A stretch of 30,021 bases of DNA from Guillardia theta CCMP2712 (GCF_000315625.1 NW_005434553.1:133860-163880), one strand, 5' to 3'. Shown: positions 20,711 through 29,866, counted from the first letter of the stretch. Notes: generated from the letters alone by a model not told the origin. A program made the numbers and translations.

Positions 20711-21200
20711 TTACACTTTGTGCGCCTCTGCGATTTCCTCGTCCTAATGAAGGGGATGGCGGTGAAGAAGTACAGACATGCTGACCCTTGCCGGGTTCAT
20801 CTCTTCATTCCCTGGTTTGTCTCCGATAACATCACTTGAAATTCGTGACGATGTACCTGGACCTGAGGAGTAGACGTGTACGATATCCCGAAAGTTAATG
20901 CGTGGTTTGACAGCATTTCCGGGATGATGTTTCCGATGTTGTTTGAGACATCCTAGTACCCTCTTCTGGTGTGATGTGCGGGGTGACGGACGGGCTGGAG
21001 GACCAACCTGTACCGTGCCATTCCGAACAAATTGAACCGTTTACAGTATAGCGGATCGACCTACTACGTTGGGATGAGTTAGCTGGGGTGTGGATCGGCA
21101 ACCTCAACAGAAAGTCCTGTGAATAAACATCCCTTGCTTTTTTAAAGATCTCAAAGAACGGCATTCCTTGGCAGATTCCTGGGTGGCTGTCGGGAGTCAT
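20711..21200 (-). CDS. Possible small three-exon gene of 94 residues, unknown, antisense to RWP-RK array
   Basis: Exons 21200-21045, 20952-20857 and 20743-20711 join in phase 0 through GT-AG introns of 92 and 113 bp. The protein starts MTPDSHPGICQGMPFFEIFK, continues KKARDVYSQDFLLRLPIHTP, then DVSNNIGNIIPEML, and ends DEEIAEAHKV. The donor after exon 2 (CAG then GTACAT) and both TAG acceptors are reasonable. The sequence is protein-like with no low-complexity bias, but no family is recognised. It lies between RWP-RK copies 2 and 3 on the opposite strand, with its start beside repeat island E, so it could also be a remnant of a mobile sequence. Two internal junctions make the model tentative. 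Confidence 0.35.
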
Positions 21201-21562
21201 ATGAGGCTCGGAGTCAGTACCGACCGGCCCGGGGGAGCCTGACTACCTCTGAACGTCACTGTTTTACTTAACTTTGAGTAAACCAGTTTTACAAGATATA
21301 AAACTAATGGCGGCCGCCTGGAGAGATATCGCATTATTAACACCAGTCAGCCAGGCTCGTGATCCCATGGCCGCTACAGTGCGCCGTGACAACAAACCGT
21401 GACCAGTCTCCGAGGGTTTCGTGATCATATCAGAAGGGCACAAATAAGCCAGCCATTTCCCTCGTGACTATTGACCGTATGATGACAGGGCAGGTGTAAC
21501 AGGGATCTCTGCCTCTGTGCCCCTCTGCCCTCCTTTAACTAAGACCTGCCCCAGCCCTCGAC

Positions 21563-21595
<33 letters not shown>

Positions 21596-21641
21596 CGCTA
21601 CTAGAGGACAGCAACAAGAGTGCAACAGCGTCAACAATAGG
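21201..21641. repeat. Repeat island E and CAG microsatellite upstream of RWP-RK copy 3
   Basis: 21205-21283 is a short GC-rich island ending with TTACTTAACTTTGAGTAAAC, the clearest match to the motif of island B. 21310-21540 shows nothing coding. A CAG/GCA run of about ten units at 21563-21594 sits some 50 bp before the start codon of copy 3, probably in its 5' UTR. Confidence 0.7.
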
Positions 21642-22206
21642 ATGAAGATGATGCAGCGAGATGCCTATATAGTCTTCCCAAGACGAAGAAGGAGCGCCCC
21701 CGATCAGCAGCGACCTTCCGCCATGTCCATCACCAGAGCCTCCCTCGAAGCTCTCTTCTGCATGCGCCAGGTCCACGCTGCGGAGCACCTGGTGAGGCAG
21801 AGGCTTGTGTGAGGAGGGAGAGGGAGGAGGAGAAGCTGATGGGGAGGTTGCTTGGCAGGAGATCTCGCTGACGGCGCTGAAGAACGCGTGCAAGTCACTA
21901 GGGATCGATCGCTGGCCTTACTGCCGAGGAGACGAAGATGCGATGGGTTCCTCGCCGAGTGGGAGCTTGGTTGGATATAGGAGCCTGCCTGGGGGTCCTG
22001 AAGACAGCAGCGCCGCGACACTGCGCATTGCAGAAATCGAAGAGGAGAATCCTGGAGCCGAAGAGGGCACTCCAAAAGCGATGGTGGTTGGGGGTAGCAT
22101 GGAGTCAAACTGGAACAGCATGACCATTCAGCAGGATGAGTGCGGAACAAACCCGTTTGTGCATGGAGGATCGGACGACTTGTGGGAGGTGCCGACAGAA
22201 TTCTAG
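21642..22206 (+). CDS. RWP-RK domain protein, tandem copy 3, lacking the C-terminal motif
   Basis: Two exons, 21642-21791 and 21859-22206, with a 67-bp phase-0 intron (GTGAGG to TTGGCAG), giving 165 residues. It starts MKMMQRDAYIVFPRRRRSAP. The domain reads MSITRASLEALFCMRQVHAAEHL, then EISLTALKNACKSLGIDRWPYCR, so RWPYRK becomes RWPYCR. The DNA from 21687 to 21917, including the intron, matches copy 4 with one visible difference. The tail after the domain is unrelated to the other copies (Gly/Ser/Glu-rich, ending DDLWEVPTEF) and has no WIEWFVG motif, the only copy without it. Intron retention here would hit a TGA after eight codons, unlike copies 1 and 2. It may be a recently converted or partly degraded paralogue. 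Confidence 0.85.
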
Positions 22207-22475
22207 GAAAACAAGGATGCAGCGAAAACCGCTACTCCAACCACACGAGCGACGGGATGCACAAGCAGGTACACCAAGGCCTCAAAGTTTGGTTGCGAAT
22301 GTACAACTATCACAGTGTAGAAGCTGATTGAAACTTGTTTTTAACAATAACAAAACTGTAATACTACGTGAGTACGACGTGATCAGGTGGCATCCATGAC
22401 CGAAGCTGACAGTCAAAACTCATGTCTCCCCGATTCTCATAACCTTCCCCATCCCTCCTCCTCTCATTGCACAAC
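22207..22475. other. Spacer between RWP-RK copies 3 and 4
   Basis: No coding region. An AACAATAACAAAACTG stretch at about 22344 may belong to the 3' end of copy 3. The sequence before copy 4 is pyrimidine-rich (CCTTCCCCATCCCTCCTCC). Confidence 0.5.
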
Positions 22476-23181
22476 ATGGCAAGAGCGACGTATGATCCAG
22501 CATACATAGTCTTCCCCAGACGGAGAAGGAGCGCCCCCGATCAGCAGCGACCTTCCGCCATGTCCATCACCAGAGCCTCCCTCGAAGCTCTCTTCTGCAT
22601 GCGCCAGGTCCACGCTGCGGAGCACCTGGTGAGGCAGAGGCTTGTGTGAGGAGGGAGAGGGAGGAGGAGGAGCTGATGGGGAGGTTGCTTGGCAGGAGAT
22701 CTCGCTGACGGCGCTGAAGAACGCGTGCAAGTCACTAGGGATCGATCGCTGGCCGTACAGCAAAGGCCCCACACAAGGAATTGCTACTCCATGCCAGACA
22801 GCAGCGTTCCATGTAAAGGACTCGCCGAGGCTGTCGGAAGGAAAGGAAGATGAGGATGAGATTGAGGACAAGGATGATGGGTATGTTGTGAATGTCAGCA
22901 CTGAAGATTCAGAGCTTCTGCATGTTGAATCCCATCGGCCGTTGGAACTAGATCAACCCGACTCTGATCACAACATGTACATACCTCCAAGTTGGTCTCC
23001 TCAAGATCTGTACCTCGAGCCGCGTGACTCAAATCCTCTCATGGCTGAGAGCGATCCACCAGAACAGCATGATGGAGACTCTGCAGACGAGCCGATGGAA
23101 CTGACAAGAGAATGGATCGAGTGGTTTGTTGGACTAGCACACGACGACCCAACGATAGATATGGATGTTGATTGGACTTGA
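22476..23181 (+). CDS. RWP-RK domain protein, tandem copy 4
   Basis: Two exons, 22476-22628 and 22696-23181, with a 67-bp phase-0 intron, giving 212 residues. It starts MARATYDPAYIVFPRRRRSAP. The domain is as in copy 3, ending DRWPYSK. The middle is acidic (EGKEDEDEIEDKDD), compatible with an activation region, though that is inference. The C-terminus REWIEWFVGLAHDDPTIDMD carries the motif shared with copies 1 and 2. The domain half is nearly identical to copy 3 at DNA level, while the C-terminal tail groups with copies 1 and 2, so the two halves have different histories. Confidence 0.88.
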
Positions 23182-24447
23182 GAAAGCTCAACTGATAGAT
23201 GTTTGCACGTTTGAAAGTTGTCAACACGAGAGGTTCTCGTGCGTTTCTTGAAAACCTGCTGAAATGAAAAAGCATAGGCTTGAGAGATATCACAACGTTC
23301 TGTGAAAGGAGATTAAGGAAATCCTCCAGTTAGGCTTGTTGTTTCTTTTCGTGCATGTTTTATTAGATAGACCGAATCTTTCGATGCATTAAAAGAGGTA
23401 TGATAGCAAGACGATATCTGAGTTTGATCTAGTTGCCAGCATAAGAACTTGGACTCAAACTTTGGTACTTCACCGATCGTAGCCTCAGTGCCAACATCAA
23501 GGAAACTGGCAGTGGCAACGAACTTTGGAAGATCGGAAAGATCCAGTGGAACTTCTGTCATTTCAAGTGGCTGTGTTGACCACAACTGAAGTCACAGTGT
23601 TCCGATCAGAATGTCCGCAGGCTGGTCTGGCAGTCACGCCTTGACCGCCATGCTTGCGGCGCTTCACCATCAGTGTTGATGATGCTGCCCGGCCTGCCTC
23701 ACGATCGTACCGATTCAGTGACGGCGGCCCAAGTCGGGCCCCCGGGGAGGCCGCGCGGCGGCCGGCCGGGCGCGACTCAGTAGGCCTAGTGTTATCTTTC
23801 TTTGTTTTACAAGTGTTTTTTAGGGTTATCCACTGTAGTAACTGAAACTTGCCATGCCGCTGCTGCTGAGTTGCCATGGCGAGACTCAGGGGCCTGTCAG
23901 CTGAATGCCACCAGCTGGGCTATGACAGACACTGATCCAGCTCTGTGATGAACACGCCTGCGAGTTGACTTCAGTGAGATGATATCTGATGTAGGGCAGA
24001 TAGTACTTGACTCTCACTCGTACTCAACGAAGAAGTTACAGTTAGTCCGTCAGATTTGCCGTGATGCGACAAGAGTAGGAGGGAGGAGGACACAATGGAG
24101 CAGGATTGCGAAAGTCAACTCTGCTGTGAGATATATGCTGCAGTGAACCAAGTTAAGAGGTCTGAAAGATGGAGATACTTCATGTTGGCAGTTGGTAGGC
24201 CCCGGAGGCCCTCAGGAAGTTGATAGTGTCATACCAACTCTAAGCAGGACTCGACCTTCAGTTGGCTGGATGTTTGTGCATTGAGACAACAAGTCAAGGC
24301 ACAAGAAGCTGTATGAGGATCTGAATGATTGATGAAAGACTTCATAACTTATGAAGGACAGAATGCTGTTTCAAGAGGGGGAACTCGCTCAATGATTGTG
24401 AATGATGTTGATTGAATAGAGGATTCATGCTCATTGATCGAAGTCCT
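23182..24447. other. Intergenic with repeat island F and one possible short gene
   Basis: 23182-23590 is the 3' flank of RWP-RK copy 4. 23590-23830 is a GC-rich island (F) with CGGGCCCCCGGGG and GGCGGCCGGCCGGG. At 24095 an ATG opens a 33-codon frame, MEQDCESQLCCEIYAAVNQV and onward to RYFMLAV, ending at a possible donor (GTAGGC, 24195). It could continue at 24286-24332 (DNKSRHKKLYEDLND, stop), but the acceptor is poor. I do not annotate this as a gene. Confidence 0.45.
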
Positions 24448-24856
24448 TCAGTTGCTGATATCTAGATCGTCTTTTCTCTTTTCCATTACAAGCTTCTTGA
24501 CCAGCTCACGCCCATTGAATGGCTCAGTCAAGGTTTTTGTTGTATCAACGGCCGTCAACGTGATCTAAGAGGTACAAGGATGAAAGCGAGGTAGAGACAG
24601 AACTTTAGTTTCAACGCTCACCTTGGACTCAGGGGCAAGACGAGAAACCAATATGGTTCCTCAAACTCTAGAAGCGCCCTGTCTAGTGGTGCTCATTCCT
24701 CGAACCTGAGGCATACTCAAGTAATCTTCTCCACAGACTTGAAGAAGAGCAACAGCCCGCGCTTGCCGTGACTTCCATCTTGACTTGTCGACTCGCAAGT
24801 TGACTCTCTGTTGCAGAACTCCTCGGAGCCAGCAAGGGAACAGAGAGAACGAGCAT
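24448..24856 (-). CDS. Small three-exon gene of about 101 residues, unknown
   Basis: Exons 24856-24706, 24659-24622 and 24564-24448, with introns of 46 and 57 bp, GT-AG, phases 1 and 0. The start could also be an internal ATG at 24778 (75 residues). The spliced frame includes LWRRLLEYASGTILVSRLAP, then ESK, ITLTAVDTTKTLTEPFNGRE, and a basic/acidic end (LVKKLVMEKRKDDLDISN). The second and third exons read smoothly across a good AAG/GTGAGC donor and CTCTTAG acceptor; the first donor (GTTCGA) is weak. No family recognised. With the 24856 start the gene is divergent from the EF-hand gene, 53 bp between start codons. Confidence 0.45.
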
Positions 24857-24909
24857 GTTCAAACCCCTCTGATGCGCCTCGACCTGCGGGTGCGACGAAG
24901 CACGTTGCG

Positions 24910-26017
24910 ATGATTGATAGCTTGCTCATCTGTGCTGATCAGAAAGTCGAGGATGCTTCTGAGAGTCAGGGTGGGAGTCGTAATGATCCCAAATCTTTCA
25001 CAAGCAGGATTTCTCGCGAGGTCTCATCGCCTAGAAAAACAAGCACGGCGGTAATGAATCATTATGTCACAAACATGGAAGCGTGCTTTTGCGTTGGGAT
25101 GTCCATATGAATGATTCTGAAGATGACAGGGAGGGTTCCATACATCAAGGGGCATGGACAGCGTCTCCGAAAAGCGCAGATTGTTTTGCAGTCCGTCAAA
25201 GTCAGGTGAATTTCATCCTATGTATCACGAATGTGTGATCTTGTTCTCCACAGACAAATCTTGTCCAGGAAGCGCCAGGAAGTCTATCGAGCCGGATCAA
25301 GTACAGGACATTATACTCCGCCTCGATCAGAACAAGAAATCTCTCAGAGAAGCTTTCCTCCTGCTTGACCGAGATCGCGACGGGTTCATATCGTATCGCG
25401 ATTGGAAGGAGGGCATCCAGAAGCTGGACACGACAAGGCGAGTAGAAGCTGAGAACATGTCAGGTCAAGCTCTCACGTTCAGAGAATTTTCGAAGATAGC
25501 GGACGACTGTATCGACAAGTCGAAGTTCAGGCAGTGCGCTGCTCCTTTCCTCAACTGGAACCCCAGCCAGCAGTACCTCCGCATGTGGGCACGGGAGAAG
25601 CCTCCTCGGCTAGAGGTACCAGCAGAGTCTACGCCGAGACGAGAATTTAATGTGCTGGAGGCGACTGAAAGCGTGGAGGGAGACGCGAGAGAGAAGAGGA
25701 GGGAGAGGATAGTGATGGAGTGGGAGCAGCGCTTTGACAGTGCGCGCAAGCAAGTGGCGGAGAAGATGAGAGAGCGGGGTGAGATGAAGCGTCTCACGGA
25801 GATCGCCAAGGAGGATGGGATGGTTGCTCGCATCAAAAGAGAGCAAGAAGCACAAGCGCGCTTCTTCAAGGAGTTCTGCAATTCTATCCCACCCAGCATC
25901 ACGAAGCCTTATGCCCCAGAAATCCACATGCTTGAATTCGCCAACGCCACAAGCCAGTGGTATAAGGGGTTGGGAAACGCAGGATCAAGCAGCAAGCATA
26001 GGATGAAGATGCAGTGA
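24910..26017 (+). CDS. EF-hand protein with basic coiled-coil C-terminus
   Basis: Exons 24910-25050, 25130-25205 and 25254-26017, with introns of 79 and 48 bp, give 326 residues from this ATG. The open frame extends upstream to an acceptor-like TTGCAG at 24816, so an earlier exon is possible. Residues 111-122 form one canonical EF-hand loop (DRDRDGFISYRD, in LREAFLLLDRDRDGFISYRDW), predicting calcium binding. The following segment (MSGQALTFREFSKIADDC) has the helix pattern of a second EF-hand with a degenerate loop. Residues about 185-260 are Arg/Glu/Lys-rich and probably a coiled coil (REKRRERIVMEWEQRF, KREQEAQARFFKEFC). The last intron has a length divisible by three and no stop codon, so its retention would add 16 residues without breaking the frame. 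The 3' end converges on the DUF3727-like gene with 95 bp between. Confidence 0.78.
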
Positions 26018-26112
26018 AGGCTTTCGATACATGATGATTACTATCATCGCAAGTTATCTTCCAAGTTGTTTGGCCAAAACCTCCTCTCGCGAATTCATCG
26101 ATAACATGTAGT

Positions 26113-27466
26113 TCAGTTTTCCTCCTGATTGAAATACCTTAAGATACACCAGGCATGCGAACAAACACAGTTCACCTCAAAACGGAGCTCAAGAATCTCT
26201 TCAATCTTTGGCATGATCTTGCTGATCTCCTCCTGCAAATGAATTCTATCACGCCCAACCTCCGTATCAATTTCGCTTCCTGACCTCCGGCAGGGTGAAG
26301 TACGTCTTCTTCTTACTTTTTGTTTGCTCTCCTAGAATATTGTCAACAATCATCAAATTTTCTTCACTTCATTGAGCTCTACCCGGTTTTGCAATGATGA
26401 GAACTGGTTCCAGGGGCTCGGTGACCTGAGAACAGACGCATCACATGATCTCAAGACATCGGAGTGAGGCGTGCTCTGCAAGCTCACCAGGTACTCTATT
26501 CCTTTCTCCTCATAGCTCGTGATAACTTTCACAAATTCCTCATCCTCTCCTTCTCTCCCAGTCAGGAAGGGAAGAATTCCCAGATCGCACACCTGCTTCC
26601 CCCAGGTCCTCGAGATCTTCTTCATCGTCACCGATGTCTCCTAGACGTCCGTGAGCACCTCTGGACCCACAGCACTACATGTCAAGCAGCAACACTGACC
26701 TTGCAGTGTGAGAACGACAGCTGAGTCAATGAGCTCGACATCTTGCTCAGCACAAGCCTTGTAAGCCCCTGACACCAGAAAGGCGAGGCAAGGCCCGCTG
26801 TCAACCTATGTGAAGAGGTTCCAAGAATGTTCACCTGGGAAAAGTTTGGGAATGTCATCGTCACTGACGGGAATCAACTCCTCTCCATCTGAATCCTTGT
26901 CCACATACGCGAGCACTACAGATAACACAGGTCAATGTTCGCTTAATCGAGTTCGCTCTAGAAGCATCACCGACGGGTGTATCGCAGGGGTAAACAAGTG
27001 CATATTCCTGTCCATCCACAACAACCTCCTCGTCCACGTAGCAATCAATGGTTTTTCCTGTCTTGGTGTCCTTTACCACGACCTCGACTTCCTCCTCCTC
27101 CATGTCTGCCGTGTCGGAATCCTTGTTGCTTTGCTGCAGAACAAGAGGGGACCTCATGATTCTTGAATGCTGCTTGATCTGACCGAGGATTGAATCTTGC
27201 ACGCTCCTAGTCTTGGCATCAAAGTTGCGGAGGGGCAGTGCTGAAGAAATTCTGCATGCGGCCAATCCAGGCGATCGAGTCAACGACGGCGTCGCTCCTG
27301 CTGAAGAAACGAAGCACGAAGATCTCGACAGAGGGAGAGGAGAGAGGCTGTGCGGCTGGCCTACAGAGGGGGACATGGCTGAAGCATGTGGAAGCGACGC
27401 AACATGAGCCAGCATGACTGTCGTCAAAGCAAGCATGGCGACCACGTTCAGTCTCTCTGGCGTCAT
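26113..27466 (-). CDS. DUF3727-like protein with probable plastid presequence, nine exons
   Basis: Exons 27466-26971, 26915-26835, 26768-26700, 26640-26593, 26549-26488, 26425-26383, 26331-26317, 26279-26176 and 26124-26113. All junctions are GT-AG and in phase (introns 37-66 bp), giving about 309 residues. The start of exon 5 could be 26552. The N-terminus (MTPERLNVVAMLALTTVML, then AHVASLPHASA) is a signal peptide followed by a Ser/Arg-rich region, suggesting plastid import. The mature part reads VEVVVKDTKTGKTIDCYVDE, DGQEYALVYPCDTPVVLAYV, DGEELIPVSDDDIPKLFPG, AYKACAEQDVELIDSAVVLT, DEEFVKVITSYEEKGIEYLV, TEPLEPVLIIAKPG and IHLQEEISKIMPKIEEILE. This matches the order of conserved blocks I recall for cyanobacterial and plastid DUF3727/DUF1292-like proteins; their function is not established. 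Exon 7 is only 15 nt and the last coding exon 12 nt. Confidence 0.78.
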
Positions 27467-28696
27467 GGCGGGGGAGCAGTGGAGGGTCGGTACAGCAGAC
27501 CATACGGAGGTAGGGTCCAGATTTTTGAGGGAGGGTAGGGGTACCAATAGAACGGGTTCTTTTAACCACCTATTTCAATGAAGGTCAAATATAGGGTAGT
27601 ATAGAGCTAATCGGACCGGGTACTCTTCGTATGCAAGGATGATCAACCAACTATTGCCATTGGTGGGTGAAAATAAGAGGGTAGCTCCACATTTTAGGGG
27701 GTAGGGGTGCCAGTATCCTCCGAGGGGTGTAGAAATGCACGGTCGGGGGCTGGAATTTGGAGGGTAGGGGTAGTATAATTGGGATCTACAGGGATGGGTG
27801 GGTAGTGAGGGTAATAAGGGCACTCAAAAGAGGGGGTAGGGTCCAACGATTTAGGCGGCCAAGAGAGGATCTGGGGGGTATGTGTTAGGGGTGGGTAGTG
27901 GATGGACGGGTGGGTGTTATCTGTTATAGGAAGGATCTCTTATAATTATTGAAATAGTCAAAATGAGATTTTGATTTAGTTTTGCCGGAAATCCCTATGA
28001 GTAAAAAATCAGTCAATCTTTGAGCCCACCCTACCCGATTTCGATTCTCATCCTTGGTATACCCCTTGTTTTGCCTTGAAGTACCCCTATGGACAACTGC
28101 ACCCCTGCCCCTTGGAACCCCACTACCCCAAGGACACAGTGACTGTTCGCAATGGCAGAAGTCGCCAGCCATTGGAACAAGCGCATCATGGGGAGGGATG
28201 AAGGAGAGGGGCAGCGAACTCAGAGATCGATCAATGTGTTGGGAGGAGGCAGAGAAGTCTACAACAGCGGCGGAGGCCGAATGATTGTGAATTTGTCATG
28301 TGGTCACCATTCTGTGAACGTGATTGAGCTAGTGCTGTGAAGTGCTAGGGGAAAGATTGTGAATGAGAGCGGAGAATGTATCTGGATGAAAAGAATGTTC
28401 AGCAGCAAGGAGTCAAACTGTAGAGGATGAATCAGGTAAGGGAAGAGTGAGAATGGACGATAGGATGAGAAGGTGGCAGAGGAAGGGAGGAGTGCTTGCA
28501 CTGGTATCAACAAAGAACGGCTAGCGAGCCATGCTAGTCCCCATGAACTCGAATGATCGTGGGAAGGACATCGGATTGACCCTGTTGCAAGGCATGTTTG
28601 CTGGAAGACCTTTGTAGTGATTGTTGAGAGCGTGCCCTCCTTGTTGTCAAAGATCGGCTCGCTGCGGGATTCTTGGCTCGTGACCTCGCTTGCAGG
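27467..28696. promoter_or_regulatory. Intergenic G-rich stretch with repeated GGGTAGGGG units
   Basis: Between 27525 and 27910 the plus strand holds at least seven G-run clusters, such as GGAGGGTAGGGGTACC, GGGGGTAGGGGTGCC, GGGTGGGTAGTGAGGG and GGGGTGGGTAGTGG. From 28020 to 28135 the pyrimidine form (CCCACCCTACCC, CCCCTGCCCC) appears. It separates the DUF3727-like gene (minus) from plus-strand coding sequence. A 62-residue frame at 28152-28340 (MAEVASHWNKRIMGRDEGEG and onward) is plausible as a first exon, but no phase-compatible donor to the exon at 28697 was found, so it is not called. Confidence 0.5.
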
Positions 28697-29436
28697 ATGG
28701 CTTTCTATCAGCAGAAGACTCAGAAGTTGTGGGGGGACGTGGCCCTCCACCAGGCGCTCAACGGTCAGATCGATGGCGACCGATTCCATCACTCCAACCG
28801 CGCGGAGAAGGACTGGGCTGCTGCGTGAGTTTCGTGGCTGGATGATGAGGATGAGGATGACGACGACGACGATGGAGATGATGATGATGACGATGGAGAT
28901 GAGGGGGAGGAGATCCTGTTCTTGTTGTTAGCGGTGTTGATAGAGATCGAGATGATGGGGGTCATGACAGAGGGAACGATGGCATGGGAAACGAGTTTGA
29001 ACCATATGATTGTAGTATGGGAGCAACATGCTAGCAAAGAGAGTATGATGATGACAGTGACTTTGATGATGATGGTTGAGGACCACAAGAAGGATCAACA
29101 CTGATAACGATTGCGATGCTGTAAACGTAGAGATGATGTATGTGAGGATGAAGACTTCATCCTGAATGTTGAACCATTCTCATACATGTTGACACGAGCA
29201 GTCAAGATCTGCACAACCTCCATCTGATTGTGCAGTTTATGTGAAGCATGCTTTTGATTGCAATAACCTTGACAATCGCAGACATCGCATCAAGGGATTG
29301 ATCGGAAAGATCCGCGGAGCTGCCATCACAGGAAGAGGTGGGTGTTTTGTTTACACATCACTCTTCTCTTGCTACTTTTGTGCACTCCGACTTTTGTTTT
29401 GAACTCTGATCATCAACATCTGCAGTTGCGATTTAA
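28697..29436 (+). CDS. Uncertain multi-exon gene with Asp/Gly-rich middle
   Basis: Several exons look real but do not form one clean model. Exon a (28697-28824) encodes MAFYQQKTQKLWGDVALHQA and onward to EKDWAAA, starting just after an acceptor (TTGCAG) and ending at GTGAGT. Joined across a 107-bp intron rich in GAT repeats to 28932, it continues GVDRDRDDGGHDRGNDGMGN to a TAG at 29034, a 76-residue product. Further exon-like stretches follow: DEDFILNVEPFSYMLTRAV at about 29152-29208, then YVKHAFDCNNLDNRRHRIKG and LIGKIRGAAITGR at about 29235-29340. The last ends at GTGGGT and joins to 29426-29436 with a stop. Whether these belong to one gene is unclear. No family recognised. Confidence 0.35.
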
Positions 29437-29750
29437 GCGCATGACACGGCCTTTTTTTTAAAATCTCGAAAGCACTTTGAGAATAGAAGCGACTTGAGAA
29501 GCAATAAAGATTGCAACTCTTGGATTATTGGCTCTTTGTAAAGTGTTTGCTTCAAATTTCATTCAATTCGTCACATCTCATATGATCTTTGGACACTTTC
29601 TAAACATGTTTGCATCTTTATTTCTGATAATGGCAGCTCACAACTTCGTTTTTCCACACGTATACTACATCCAAAAGCTCTGAAAGCGCAACTCTAGGAG
29701 CTGGAAATATTTTCAGATAACTAGCACTTCATGTATGTGAGGAGTACAAC
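29437..29750. other. AT-rich gap between uncertain gene and right-edge exon
   Basis: Between the last exon-like stretch on the plus strand and the minus-strand exon at 29751 the DNA is AT-rich (for example AATAAAG at 29503). A minus-strand frame of about 36 codons (from about 29680 down) could be a terminal exon of the right-edge gene. Nothing firm. Confidence 0.4.
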
Positions 29751-29866
29751 CTTGTAGAATCTTTGAGCGAGCTGATATCATCAAGAAAAGTGTTTTCTTC
29801 GTCACCCTTCCCCTTGGTCTCTTCTTCTTCATCATCGTCGCTCTGAAGAATCTTGTGTAGAATGTT
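29751..29866 (-). CDS. Exon of a minus-strand gene running off the right edge, acidic product
   Basis: The exon starts after the acceptor GGTGTCGCAG and reads NILHKILQSDDDEEEETKGK, then GDEENTFLDDISSLKDST. It ends either at a weak donor (GTTGTA) or runs through to a TGA about 20 bases further. Only this acidic C-terminal or internal part is visible; upstream exons lie beyond the CT/AG microsatellite and the window end. No family recognised. Confidence 0.5.

Noticed and set aside
26369-26383. TGA at 26371-26369 as the end of the DUF3727-like protein
   Set aside because: A donor (GTAGAG) after CCGG, followed by the 15-nt exon, gives an in-phase continuation with the expected C-terminal block, so the longer model was preferred.
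28152-28340. 62-residue plus frame as first exon of the gene at 28697
   Set aside because: No donor in the required phase joins it to the exon at 28697.
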